From the NCBI RefSeq assembly GCF_003858655.1, contig NZ_RQXV01000006.1:247366-311365 (forward strand): DNA of 64,000 nucleotides, read 5' to 3'. Source of the DNA: Amphritea balenae. GTDB taxonomy: Bacteria; Pseudomonadota; Gammaproteobacteria; Pseudomonadales; Balneatricaceae. Positions 8,674-19,457 of this stretch are shown here, piece by piece. Within the stretch, counting starts at the first letter, position 1. Each line of letters opens with the position of its first letter. A program made the translations under genes and the position numbers. The notes beneath the pieces were generated by a model. It saw only the letters and a list, made by a program, of their open reading frames with translations. It made no database searches and had not been told where the DNA came from.

Positions 8674-9684
8674 GACCCTTACTTCATCACCCTGGCTTAC
8701 CTGCAGTTGATGAGCCAGATCCGCCGGCAGTGTAATCTGGCCTTCTGACGGGCCAATGTTTACAAGCGTACAGCGAAAGTTTTCCAGCTCAGTATTACTG
8801 ATCAGGTAAGGGATGCTATGGGCCTGTGCGGGGCCTATATGTACTTTGACAAAGCGGCTTTGACGAACCGCTCTTATATCTTCAAGTTCACAGGCCAGGG
8901 TTGGCCCGCCATCAAAAATGTCGATATATTTTTCGAAACGAAAACCTTCATTCTCCAACATCTTTCGTGCTGGAATCGTATTCTGATGCACCTGGGCGAT
9001 GACGTCCCTAGCGCTGTCTGGCAGCAAATGAAGATAAATTGAATGTTTTGGCATTAACTCAGCAATGAAGACTTTATTCCCCATACCTGTCAGATAATCT
9101 GCTTCTGAAAACTCCATCGAAAAGAAGTGTTGGCCTAAACCATCCCAAAAAGGGGAGCGCCCGCTAGCATCACTGACGCCACGCATTTCAGCAATGATTT
9201 TTCCCGGAAAACGGTTGGCAAACTGAGCCATAAACAGAAATCTGCAACGGGACAGCAAAGCGCCGTTGCTACTATGGCGAAAATCAGGTGCGAGATAGAG
9301 TGAACAGACTTCAGAGCAGCCGGTGTAATCATTGCAGAGGTAGAGCGTCTGGAAACTGTTGTGAACCCCTAGCTCTCTTGATGCATGGACCACGGTGCCC
9401 AGCCGGTAATGGTAGAAAGGTTCCCTTAGGCCTACCGCCGCTTCAATACCGCAAACGCCGATGACCTGTCCGGAACTGACCTGTTCTAATGCAAACAGAT
9501 AGCTGGCACCACTAGGATCAGGCTGAGCGTTGCTAAAGGCCTGCTCAGAAGCACTGATGCGTTGCTCTAGCAACTCTCGGTTACTCGGCAGCGAGGTGAA
9601 ACCGGGCCCGCTATCGACTGCAATCTGGCAGAGGCGGTCAAGATCTTTCATCGCAATCGGGCGAATGATATTAATATTATCCAT
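8656..9684 (-). CDS. astA: arginine N-succinyltransferase AstA
   Basis: AstA transfers succinate from succinyl-CoA to arginine, the first committed step of the pathway. The 342-residue protein shows the GNAT-like family's hallmarks: IIRPIAMKDLDRL at the N-terminus, CSLYLAPDFRHSSNG, RFLFMAQFANRFP, and an ARKMLENEGFRFE segment. Only one copy is present, unlike the paired AruF/AruG subunits of Pseudomonas. The length matches the family, so the tandem duplication spanning its stop codon probably does not harm it. It follows astC by 165 bp, which includes a hairpin. Confidence 0.95.
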   Translation of the reverse strand: MDNINIIRPIAMKDLDRLCQIAVDSGPGFTSLPSNRELLEQRISASEQAFSNAQPDPSGASYLFALEQVSSGQVIGVCGIEAAVGLREPFYHYRLGTVVHASRELGVHNSFQTLYLCNDYTGCSEVCSLYLAPDFRHSSNGALLSRCRFLFMAQFANRFPGKIIAEMRGVSDASGRSPFWDGLGQHFFSMEFSEADYLTGMGNKVFIAELMPKHSIYLHLLPDSARDVIAQVHQNTIPARKMLENEGFRFEKYIDIFDGGPTLACELEDIRAVRQSRFVKVHIGPAQAHSIPYLISNTELENFRCTLVNIGPSEGQITLPADLAHQLQVSQGDEVRVVELKG

Positions 9685-9776
9685 CGTTCAACTCCTTCGA
9701 AGAATGGTGCTGTTGCCGATTAGTGCTTTGGAATATTTTGTCTGCGTAGCCTGTTACAAAATCTTGAAATAAAGAA

Positions 9777-9796
9777 CCGTCAGGGTGGACTGACGG
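9777..9796 (-). terminator. hairpin between astC and astA
   Basis: On the minus strand CCGTCA and TGACGG form a 6-bp stem with an 8-base loop, followed by TTCTTTATTTC. It may partly end the astC transcript or set relative expression of astC and astADB. The tail is not a clean T run, so function is uncertain. Confidence 0.4.
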
Positions 9797-9849
9797 GGGT
9801 GAGATTCTATTAAGTAGTGCCTGCTCTGAGCCGGTCATATCGCACTGCC

Positions 9850-11094
<1,245 letters not shown>

Positions 11095-11173
11095 TTAAGT
11101 TTAGACGTTGTATTCAGGTCGACCGAAAAAACTGTGAATGCAGAGCTGTTCTGTGGCTTTATTACAGGCATAA

Positions 11174-11198
11174 AAAAAGCACCTCAGAGGTGCTTTTT
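11174..11198. terminator. bidirectional terminator after the second glnK
   Basis: An AAAAAGCACCTC / GAGGTGCTTTTT inverted repeat has A and T runs on both sides. It lies 19 bp past the stop of glnK at 11217 and separates the glnK/amtB region from the ast cluster. Confidence 0.85.
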
Positions 11199-11216
11199 AA
11201 CTGATAGAACAATCTT

Positions 11217-11609
<393 letters not shown>

Positions 11610-11619
11610 TCATTTAAAA

Positions 11620-11644
11620 AAACTGGATCTAGTATACCCAGTTT
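11620..11644 (-). terminator. possible terminator between amtB and the second glnK
   Basis: On the minus strand AAACTGG and CCAGTTT form a 7-bp stem followed by TTTT and A. It lies 65-90 bp before the second glnK start and could attenuate read-through from amtB. Confidence 0.5.
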
Positions 11645-11669
11645 AAACTGCTTAATAAAACGCCAGAAA

Positions 11670-11685
11670 GGGAGCCGAAGCTCCC
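11670..11685 (-). terminator. UUCG-capped hairpin after amtB
   Basis: On the minus strand GGGAGC-TTCG-GCTCCC gives a 6-bp stem with the very stable UUCG tetraloop, then TTTC. It lies about 40 bp past the amtB stop. The T tail is short, so it may be a weak terminator or an RNA-stabilising 3' hairpin. Confidence 0.5.
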
Positions 11686-11722
11686 CCTGGGTTTGATACT
11701 TTAGATTTCGCCCCGGTTAAGA

Positions 11723-12985
11723 TTACTTGCCGGTGGTGAATTCAGGGTAGGCTTCCATTCCACATTCAGCGATATCGACGCCTTCGTATTCTTCCTCTTC
11801 GCTTACCCGAATACCGATAACTGCTTTCAGTATTGACCAAATGACCAGGCTGGCAACGAAGACCCAGCCAAAGATAGTCAGGGCGCCGATCAGCTGACCG
11901 CTGAAGCTAACATCACTATTGGTCAGTGGTACCAGTAGCAGACCCAGCAGACCACAAGTACCGTGTACTGAGATAGCACCAACCGGATCATCGATACGCA
12001 GTTTATCCAGCGTGATAATTGAGAAGACTACCAACACACCGCCTACAGCACCGAACAAGGTAGCTTGCAGAGCCGTTGGGGTAGAAGGTTCAGCGGTAAT
12101 CGCAACCAGGCCGGCCAGTGCGCCGTTAAGCAGCATAGTCAGATCGGCTTTACCGAACAGTAAACGGGCAGTGATCAGTGCAGCAATAGCGCCGCCAGCC
12201 GCCGCAGCGTTAGTATTCAGGAATACCATAGCCACGGAGTGAGCGCTGGAAATATCGCCTAGCTTCAGAACCGAACCACCGTTGAAACCGAACCAACCCA
12301 TCCACAGGATAAAGGTACCCAGTGTTGCCATCGGCAGGTTTGCACCCGGAATAGCGTTGATACCGTTCTTGGTATATTTGCCTTTACGGGCACCCAGTAG
12401 CAAGACACCCGCCAGAGCGGCAGATGCACCGGCCATATGTACGATACCTGAGCCGGCAAAGTCAGAGAAACCAAGGTCTCCCAGGTTATACATACCGAAC
12501 ACGTCCTCACCGTTCCAGGTCCAGGCGCCTTCCATCGGATAGATAACACCGGTCATAACAACGGCGAATGCCAGAAAAGCCCACAGCTTCATTCGTTCGG
12601 CAACAGCACCGGATACGATAGACATAGCGGTTGCAACGAAGACCACCTGAAAGAAGAAATCTGAAGCGCCAGAATAAACTGATCCACCATCAAAGCCTTC
12701 TTCAGCTGAGTCGGCCAGTACCTGTGCCACATCAACCTCTTCGATACCGGACAGGAACAAACCACCGCCGTACATCAACTGATATCCGCAGATCAGATAC
12801 ATGATGCAGGAGATAGCAAACAATGCCACGTTCTTGGTCAGGATTTCGGTGGTGTTCTTAGAGCGAACCAGACCGGCTTCGAGCATAGCGAAACCCGCCG
12901 CCATCCACATAACTAATGCGCCGCACACCAGAAAATAAAAGGTGTCCATCGCATACTGTAATTCAAAAATTTGGTTTTCCATCAT
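11723..12985 (-). CDS. amtB: ammonium transporter AmtB
   Basis: This 420-residue inner-membrane ammonium channel has 11 hydrophobic helices. Family signatures include AGFAMLEAGLVRSKN, FQVVFVATAMSIVSGA, DFAGSGIVHMAGASAALAG and SVHGTCGLLGLL, which contain the pore His residues. No cleavable signal peptide is evident. Two adjacent ATGs are available at 12985 and 12982. The second is better spaced from the GGGGG ribosome site. A PII gene lies on each side, in line with PII blocking the AmtB pore when nitrogen is sufficient. It is probably transcribed from the sigma-54 promoter upstream of the first glnK. Confidence 0.95.
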   Translation of the reverse strand: MMENQIFELQYAMDTFYFLVCGALVMWMAAGFAMLEAGLVRSKNTTEILTKNVALFAISCIMYLICGYQLMYGGGLFLSGIEEVDVAQVLADSAEEGFDGGSVYSGASDFFFQVVFVATAMSIVSGAVAERMKLWAFLAFAVVMTGVIYPMEGAWTWNGEDVFGMYNLGDLGFSDFAGSGIVHMAGASAALAGVLLLGARKGKYTKNGINAIPGANLPMATLGTFILWMGWFGFNGGSVLKLGDISSAHSVAMVFLNTNAAAAGGAIAALITARLLFGKADLTMLLNGALAGLVAITAEPSTPTALQATLFGAVGGVLVVFSIITLDKLRIDDPVGAISVHGTCGLLGLLLVPLTNSDVSFSGQLIGALTIFGWVFVASLVIWSILKAVIGIRVSEEEEYEGVDIAECGMEAYPEFTTGK

Positions 12986-13048
12986 GTCCCCCTGAAGCAG
13001 GTGCTTAGAGTTGTCTTAAGTTTGTAATAGTTAAAGCCGTGAAAGGAA

Positions 13049-13426
<378 letters not shown>

Positions 13427-13469
13427 CTACGCCAAGAGTGGAGCAGTTATAAACGGTTACCTGGATGTT

Positions 13470-13485
13470 TGCATGCGCTGTGCCA
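13470..13485 (-). promoter_or_regulatory. sigma-54 promoter of glnK-amtB
   Basis: On the minus strand TGGCAC-AGCGC-ATGCA matches the -24/-12 consensus TGGCAC-N5-TTGCW with one mismatch. The invariant GG and GC are correctly spaced. Transcription would start about 70 bases before the glnK ATG. Confidence 0.85.
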
Positions 13486-13587
13486 TGGTTGTTTATTTTC
13501 TTATTAAACAAAGGGATGGAGTTTGTTTTGCTGTTTGCTAGGTTGTTGTGATGATAGAAATATGTGATTTTCTCTAATGCGGATGGT

Positions 13588-13619
13588 GCACATTTTTTGT
13601 GCGGGCACTGTTTTGGTGC
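13588..13619. promoter_or_regulatory. two NtrC-type binding sites
   Basis: Two GCAC-N7-GTGC palindromes occupy 13588-13602 and 13605-13619. The second has the GGTGC half typical of NtrC sites. Their centres are 17 bp apart and about 105-130 bp upstream of the sigma-54 promoter, the usual enhancer geometry. A weaker GTGC-containing stretch follows near 13630. Confidence 0.78.
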
Positions 13620-13707
13620 GGCAGAGAGGGTGCTGTTTTTCGGTGCGGGCTAAAAAGCTGTCCGGCTTATTGTTATAGTCTTATTAAATAAGCTGGATGA
13701 ATGAGCC

Positions 13708-13968
13708 ATGATTAGTCAGAAACTACTTGAAGGTATCAGTGAGCAGATAGGGCAGCTGATCAACAGCGCGACCAATAGCTGCTCTGATACCGAGCTGGAA
13801 CAACAGATTAAAGCGATACTGCAGGGCGCCTTTTCACGTATGGAGTTGGTTACCCGTGATGAATTTGATGCTCAAAGTGCCGTTCTGGCACGAACCCGTA
13901 CTAAACTGGAAGCGTTGCAGCAGCAACTGACCGAATTAGAGCAGAAGCAAAATAAAGCTGAGCAATAA
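13708..13968 (+). CDS. ubiK: ubiquinone biosynthesis accessory factor UbiK
   Basis: The 86-residue protein belongs to the BMFP/YqiC family. It has an N-terminal amphipathic segment (MISQKLLEGISEQIGQL), the conserved core GAFSRMELVTRDEFDAQ, and a C-terminal coiled coil (RTRTKLEALQQQLTELEQK). UbiK works with UbiJ in the aerobic ubiquinone assembly complex. It is transcribed away from the glnK promoter region and 33 bp before the PAS protein. A UbiK gene before comM is common in gammaproteobacteria. Confidence 0.9.
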   Translation: MISQKLLEGISEQIGQLINSATNSCSDTELEQQIKAILQGAFSRMELVTRDEFDAQSAVLARTRTKLEALQQQLTELEQKQNKAEQ

Positions 13969-14001
13969 TGCAGACTGCCTATCAACCCGAGGGGTGATAT
14001 T

Positions 14002-15912
14002 TTGACTCAACCGATGCTTGCCTGTATCAACCCTGATCTTACCTATCAGTATGCGACCGCTGAATATCTGAGTCTGTTGGGTTGGCAGAGTAAGATTAAT
14101 AACGTCTCCCTGACGACCGTTCATACCGATGAGCCGTTGTTTGAACTGCAGCATGCATTGATGCTGGCCAGAACGAAAGGTTCTGCATCGATACGCTGGC
14201 AACCTTTCACGGAAACCACCTCTTTGTGGTTACAGTTGGATATCTGCTGGAACCCCGACGCTAACATTTTCATTGTTAATGCGTATAGAAATCAGCAACT
14301 GTCGGCGCGTCAAATGGTGCAGCAGCCGGTGGCTGGTTTATTTGATTACACCCCTCAGGCGGTGATGCTGCTGGATAGTGAAAATCGCATAAGCCAGGTT
14401 AATCTGAGCTTTTCTGAAGTGACCGGCTACAGCTTTAAGGATGTCGTAGGTCAGGGGCCGGGCATAGTGACTAACAGAGAGATATCCATCGAACTGTTTG
14501 ATCATCTCTGGCATCAACTGATGAATCGGGGATATTGGGAAGGCGTGTTGTGGAACCGACATAAGGATGGCCACAATTATCCTGCCTGGTATAGCCTGAC
14601 GGCTAACCGGGATGAAAACAACGAGGTGACCGGTTTTGTCGCGCAGTTTTCTGATATCAGTAGCTGCTACTCTGATCAGAACCGGTTTAGTCATAATAGT
14701 CACGATGAAAAAACCGGCTTGCCCGATGAGCAGATGCTGGTCGATGACCTGGATTTGCGCTTGCTCAGAGATGAACTCTCCGGTCGGAGTTGTGCGGTTT
14801 TATTGATACGACCGCAATACAATCCTGACACTAAAGCGGAGCTGTTAGCGCTGCTGGCCGTTCAGTTGGGCAGTATGATCAGAGAGCAGGACCTGCTGGC
14901 GTTTGATTATCAGGAATGTTTTGCGCTGGTGATTGATAATTGCCCTGACGAGCAGTTGCTTGAACAGTTAGCCAGCAGAGTTGAAACGGTGCTTGATGAA
15001 CTGGTCAAGTCCAGTGACGCTTCAGATTTAAGTTATGAACTGGCTGGTGCCATCGCGGATAAAGTGGGTTTAACGGGAGAGTTATTGCTCGATAGAGCCC
15101 GGGTGGCGCTTAAATCGGCTTCAGGTGAGGGTATTAAGCTGTATGAAACCCGCTTAGGTGCAGGATCTATTTTAAGCCGCCCTGAGCTAGAACAGGCGCT
15201 TATTGAAGGCTGGGTGCAGCTACACTTTAATCCGGTGTATTCAATGCAGGGTCATAAGCTGATGGCGGCAGAGCTCACTCCGGGCATAAACTACCCGGAG
15301 CAAGGCTTGCTTGCCGGTGAACAGTTTATTCCGCAACTGGCCAGATACGGTTTGATGCAGGAATTTCATCAGCAGATTTTAGCTAAGATAGAACCTTTCC
15401 TCAGGGTTTGGGATAGCTTTGAAGGCTTTGAGAGTCTCTGTTTAAGGTTAGAGGATGAAGAGTTAATTACTTCGACACTGATCAGCGATCTGGTGAGGAT
15501 GTTGGTGCGGGCCGAGATACCGCCGCAACGTTTAACGGTGATTATCAGTGAATCCCAGTTACGCTTGTTCACTGAAGATGCTGAACAGCTGAAAGCGCAG
15601 GGAATCAGACTGTTGCTGGATACCGAAGGACAGTCGCTGAAGGTAGATAAACTGGCATTGGTGCCGGATATGCTGCTGCTAAATGCTGAACTGGTTGAAG
15701 ATCAGATGAACGATGATGCAGCGGTTGTAAAAGTTGAAACCGTTATTCAACAGGCCTGGGGACTGGATATTGAGGTGATGGCTGAAGGAGTCAGAACCAC
15801 GGGCCAGATGGCGCGTTTGACCCAGCAGGGCTGTTTTAGAATGAGTGGTAAGTATGTTGGACATTTTTTGACGTCGGATCAGATGATCGAACGGCTTGAT
15901 CTGGAGAACTAA
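14002..15912 (+). CDS. PAS protein with degenerate GGDEF and EAL domains
   Basis: This 636-residue soluble protein has a PAS domain (about residues 110-225, with DSENRISQVN and GYWEGVLWNRHKDG), then a GGDEF-like and an EAL-like domain. Both active sites are lost: the GGDEF position reads DYQEC (AFDYQECFALV) and the EAL position reads AAELTPG, with no DDFG-type motif. It is therefore probably a c-di-GMP or protein-binding regulator rather than an enzyme (inference). The start is a TTG at 14002 with GAGGGG upstream. An ATG at 14014 is an alternative. It lies between ubiK and comM. Confidence 0.82.
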   Translation: MTQPMLACINPDLTYQYATAEYLSLLGWQSKINNVSLTTVHTDEPLFELQHALMLARTKGSASIRWQPFTETTSLWLQLDICWNPDANIFIVNAYRNQQLSARQMVQQPVAGLFDYTPQAVMLLDSENRISQVNLSFSEVTGYSFKDVVGQGPGIVTNREISIELFDHLWHQLMNRGYWEGVLWNRHKDGHNYPAWYSLTANRDENNEVTGFVAQFSDISSCYSDQNRFSHNSHDEKTGLPDEQMLVDDLDLRLLRDELSGRSCAVLLIRPQYNPDTKAELLALLAVQLGSMIREQDLLAFDYQECFALVIDNCPDEQLLEQLASRVETVLDELVKSSDASDLSYELAGAIADKVGLTGELLLDRARVALKSASGEGIKLYETRLGAGSILSRPELEQALIEGWVQLHFNPVYSMQGHKLMAAELTPGINYPEQGLLAGEQFIPQLARYGLMQEFHQQILAKIEPFLRVWDSFEGFESLCLRLEDEELITSTLISDLVRMLVRAEIPPQRLTVIISESQLRLFTEDAEQLKAQGIRLLLDTEGQSLKVDKLALVPDMLLLNAELVEDQMNDDAAVVKVETVIQQAWGLDIEVMAEGVRTTGQMARLTQQGCFRMSGKYVGHFLTSDQMIERLDLEN

Positions 15913-15991
15913 GGTAGGTACGAATAAGCCCCTTACGCCTCTTTTCAGCACAGGTTTCTTAGCTCTTATAACGAATCCAGGGACGGATTTT

Positions 15992-17491
15992 ATGGCACTA
16001 GCTATCGTAACGACCCGGGCCCAGCTCGGGATAGAGTCACCGGAAGTGGCGGTTGAGGTTCATCTTTCCGGAGGCTTACCCTGCTTTGCGATAGTTGGGC
16101 TGCCTGAGACGGCTGTTAAAGAGAGCCGGGAACGGGTACGCAGTTCACTCTTGAATAGTGGTTTCGACTTTCCTGCCAGTAGAATTACCGTCAACCTTGC
16201 CCCGGCAGATCTGCCCAAAGAAGGCGGTCGATATGATCTGGCTATCGCCATCGGTATTCTACAGGCCAGTGGCCAGCTTCCTAACAACGCTTCAGATAAC
16301 TTCGAATATATCGCTGAGCTGGCGCTATCGGGTGAGTTACGACCGGTTAGGGGAATCCTGCCTGTCGCACGGGCATGTCGGAGTGCGGGGCGTGAGCTTT
16401 GGTTGGCGCCTGCCAACACCCGGGAAGCAGGATTAGTCGAAGGGCTCCCGTTAAGGGCTGCAAGTTCATTACTTGAAGTCTGTAATATTCTGGCCGGCGC
16501 TAGCCAGCAGGAGCCCCTGATTAACCTTGAAAAACCAGAGCCGGTAACGATTTTTCCAGATCTTGCCGAGGTACGGGGCCAGTTTCAGGCTAAGCGGGCA
16601 TTAGAAATTGCCGCGGCTGGTGGACATAACCTCCTGCTGAGTGGGCCGCCGGGCAGTGGCAAGAGTATGCTGGCGAGTCGGTTGCCGGGTATCCTGCCTC
16701 CTCTGGAGCAGGATCAGTTACTGGATATTGCCGCGATTTATTCGGTGGCGGGAGTACCGCCGGGTGATTTGTTATCGGGCAGGCGTCCGTTTCGAAGTCC
16801 CCATCATACCGCATCGGCAGTTGCGCTGGTTGGCGGTGGAAGCCAGCCCAGACCGGGAGAAATATCACTGGCTCATCAGGGGGTTCTGTTCCTTGATGAG
16901 TTGCCAGAATACAGCCGCCAGGTGCTGGAAGTGATGCGTGAGCCATTAGAATCAGGGGTTATTCATATTTCAAGGGCAGCATTACAGACCAGTTTTCCCG
17001 CCCGATTTCAGCTGATTGCGGCGATGAACCCTTGTCCTTGTGGCTATCGGGGAGATCCCCGGGGAGAATGTCACTGCACTCCTGATCAGGTTCATCGCTA
17101 CCAGGCCCGGTTATCAGGCCCTTTGCTGGATCGTATTGATCTACAAAGTTGGGTTCCCGCGTTGACTGCCGAGCAGTTGATCGGCAAATCAGAGCCTTGT
17201 GAAACAAGTTCTGTCGTTCAACAGCGGGTCATAGGTGCCAGACATATACAACAGCAACGTCAGGGTTGTTGTAACGATGAACTCAGGGTTCAGGGCTTGG
17301 AAGAGCATTGCATACTGGGAACTGAGCAAACGGCACTGTTTGGTCAGAGTATTGATCAGATGGGGTTGTCTGCCCGGGCGGCGCATCGGGTCTTAAAAGT
17401 TGCCAGAACTATTGCAGACCTGAACGGTGAGCCGCAGATCAGTTCACCGGCCTTGTTAGAAGCTATAGGCTTGCGGCGATCGGCTCTTTAG
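15992..17491 (+). CDS. comM: ComM/YifB family AAA+ Mg-chelatase-like ATPase
   Basis: The protein (499 residues) starts MALAIVTTRAQLG, aligning with the YifB/ComM N-terminus. An upstream in-frame start at 15896 lies inside the previous gene and is not used. It has an N-terminal Lon-like domain (VEVHLSGGLPCFAIVGLPE), Walker A GPPGSGKSML, Walker B VLFLDELPEY, and a Cys cluster near CPCGYRGDPRGECHC. ComM is a hexameric helicase that promotes branch migration during natural transformation in Vibrio and relatives. Its last 29 bp overlap the convergent GGDEF/EAL gene. Confidence 0.93.
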   Translation: MALAIVTTRAQLGIESPEVAVEVHLSGGLPCFAIVGLPETAVKESRERVRSSLLNSGFDFPASRITVNLAPADLPKEGGRYDLAIAIGILQASGQLPNNASDNFEYIAELALSGELRPVRGILPVARACRSAGRELWLAPANTREAGLVEGLPLRAASSLLEVCNILAGASQQEPLINLEKPEPVTIFPDLAEVRGQFQAKRALEIAAAGGHNLLLSGPPGSGKSMLASRLPGILPPLEQDQLLDIAAIYSVAGVPPGDLLSGRRPFRSPHHTASAVALVGGGSQPRPGEISLAHQGVLFLDELPEYSRQVLEVMREPLESGVIHISRAALQTSFPARFQLIAAMNPCPCGYRGDPRGECHCTPDQVHRYQARLSGPLLDRIDLQSWVPALTAEQLIGKSEPCETSSVVQQRVIGARHIQQQRQGCCNDELRVQGLEEHCILGTEQTALFGQSIDQMGLSARAAHRVLKVARTIADLNGEPQISSPALLEAIGLRRSAL

Positions 17492-19199
17492 TCTGAATGC
17501 CTTCAGCCAGTTGCTGTTGGAACTCTGCAAAAGGCACGGGTTTGCTGTACAGATACCCTTGCGCCTGTGTACAGCCATAACTGGCCAGGAAATTAAGTTG
17601 CTGTCGGGTTTCCAGTCCTTCCGCTATGACCTCTTTATTAAGGCTGTGGGCCAGGCGTATCAGGGCTTTGACTATTTCCCGGTCATCTTGATTGTCTGCC
17701 ACCCCGGCAACAAAAGAGCGATCGATTTTCAGGCTGCTGATAGGTAGTTTTTGTAGCAGCGAAAAAGATGAATAGCCGGTGCCAAAATCATCCAGAGAAA
17801 AATTAATACCCAGCTTATGTAGCTCTTCAATCCCCTCCCTGACATGTAGCTCATTGTTAAACAGTGCTGATTCAGTCAGTTCAAATTCTAATATTGAGGT
17901 GTCGATATCGTACTTCTCAATAATTCTCTGAATAGTTCGACATAGATAGCCGTCTTGAAACTGTCGGAACGAAAGGTTGATACTCAGGTGCTTAATATCC
18001 AGTCCGGCTTCTCTAAGGCGGTGGATATCTTCCCCCGCTTGTTGCAGTACCCAGTAGCCCATTGGGACAATCAGGCCGGTACGCTCTGCCGTAGGAATAA
18101 ATTCATCGGGGAATATCAGTCCTTTCTCCGGATGGTTCCAGCGGATCAGGCCTTCGGCTCCGATAATGTTACCGTTAGAAATATCAACCCGGGGCTGGTA
18201 ATAGAGTTCAAACTCACGTCGTCTGACGGCGCTGATAAGCTCAGGCTCAATCACGACCTGTTTCTCATTCAAATGAGAATGCTGTTGATCAAAAATGAAG
18301 TAGCTGCAGCTACTTTGTTCTTTAGCTTTCAGGCGTGCCTGAGTTGCCTGATGAATGAGGCTATCGGGTTCGCAGCTATGTTGGGGTGCCAGGGCGATAC
18401 CGATACTGCAGGGCAGGATAATCTCAAGTTCATGATACTGGTAGGGTTTAGTCAGAGCATGCAAGATCTGATAACAGAGCAGTGTCGCTCTTTGAACCAG
18501 ATCATCATCCGGGTCGGCAGTTAAGGTCAGGGCGAATTCATCATTACCCAGTCTGGTTATCAGCGCAGGGGCTAATTTGGTGAGCCTGTCTCCCAGCTTT
18601 TTAACAATCTTATCGCCGGCGGCGTGACCATTAATGTTATTAAAGCGTCGGAAGCCATCAAGGTCGATGATAAACAGAGCCAGACTATTATGTTGTTTGG
18701 ACTGTTGGAAAGGTTTTAGCTGGCGGCTCAGTTCTTTATAAAACTGCTGCCGGTTTGTCATACCGGTTAAGGGATCTACCTTATTCAGCCTTACTATATC
18801 CGTCAGGTGTTGTTTAATTGACAGGTTGTATCGGATAACCCGCTGTATTGTCTTAGTGTCCAGCTGCGTGATTGAAACATAGTCACTAGCGCGCCATAAC
18901 AAAAACTCATCTATTCGACTCTGACTGAGTTGCTGATCAAATACGATAACCGGAGTCGTTGGGTATTGTTGACGTAGAAAGTGAAGTTCAGATAAAGCAT
19001 TGGTATCAGTGACACAGGTGTGCAGGAATATCAGCTTGAAATCATGCTGCTCCATCAGGTGAGTGACCTGATCGAAACTACAATGCTGTGCCGCACAGTC
19101 AACTGACGCAAGGAGCTCGTTCAGGTCCTGAAGTGAGAAACCGCAACTGTCGATTATAAGACATTCATTTTCTGAATGACGGGTAACTGCAGATAACAT
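17463..19199 (-). CDS. pseudo-receiver GGDEF-EAL protein
   Basis: The 578-residue soluble protein has an N-terminal receiver-like domain (residues 10-125) without an obvious phospho-acceptor Asp, because the expected strand reads KLIFLHTCV. A GGDEF domain with altered signature GNDEF (RLGNDEF) and an EAL domain with EGL (AEGLIRWNHP) follow. The EAL metal and catalytic motifs NLSFRQ, FELTES, DDFGTGYSS, LKIDRSF and AEGLET are intact. I infer a phosphodiesterase with a weakened or inactive cyclase domain. It is convergent with comM, overlapping it by 29 bp. Confidence 0.87.
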   Translation of the reverse strand: MLSAVTRHSENECLIIDSCGFSLQDLNELLASVDCAAQHCSFDQVTHLMEQHDFKLIFLHTCVTDTNALSELHFLRQQYPTTPVIVFDQQLSQSRIDEFLLWRASDYVSITQLDTKTIQRVIRYNLSIKQHLTDIVRLNKVDPLTGMTNRQQFYKELSRQLKPFQQSKQHNSLALFIIDLDGFRRFNNINGHAAGDKIVKKLGDRLTKLAPALITRLGNDEFALTLTADPDDDLVQRATLLCYQILHALTKPYQYHELEIILPCSIGIALAPQHSCEPDSLIHQATQARLKAKEQSSCSYFIFDQQHSHLNEKQVVIEPELISAVRRREFELYYQPRVDISNGNIIGAEGLIRWNHPEKGLIFPDEFIPTAERTGLIVPMGYWVLQQAGEDIHRLREAGLDIKHLSINLSFRQFQDGYLCRTIQRIIEKYDIDTSILEFELTESALFNNELHVREGIEELHKLGINFSLDDFGTGYSSFSLLQKLPISSLKIDRSFVAGVADNQDDREIVKALIRLAHSLNKEVIAEGLETRQQLNFLASYGCTQAQGYLYSKPVPFAEFQQQLAEGIQTKEPIAASL

Positions 19200-19457
19200 A
19201 TTGAATATACTGCAGGATTAAACCACCTTGTTTATCCTGATGATTAAAAACTGATAAGACAATTCATTCCATGCGATAATTGCCCACCTTGTTCAATCAT
19301 TAGACTAACATGGCTGCCAATAATATCAAACAAGTGTTTGATGTATTTTTGCTTAAAAAACAATGAATTAGGTTGTTTTTAGGAGCGTTTTTGTCGGCTT
19401 AACACTACTGTATCGGCAGTAGGTGTTCTAAACTTTAGCAGTAAGAGATCTTTTTTA

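Noticed and set aside
13620..13650. Possible third NtrC site near GTGCTG...GGTGCG
   Set aside because: Both halves read GTGC in the same direction, so it is not the GCAC-N7-GTGC palindrome.
15896..15991. Upstream start for comM inside the preceding gene
   Set aside because: Family homology begins at the ATG at 15992, which has its own ribosome site.
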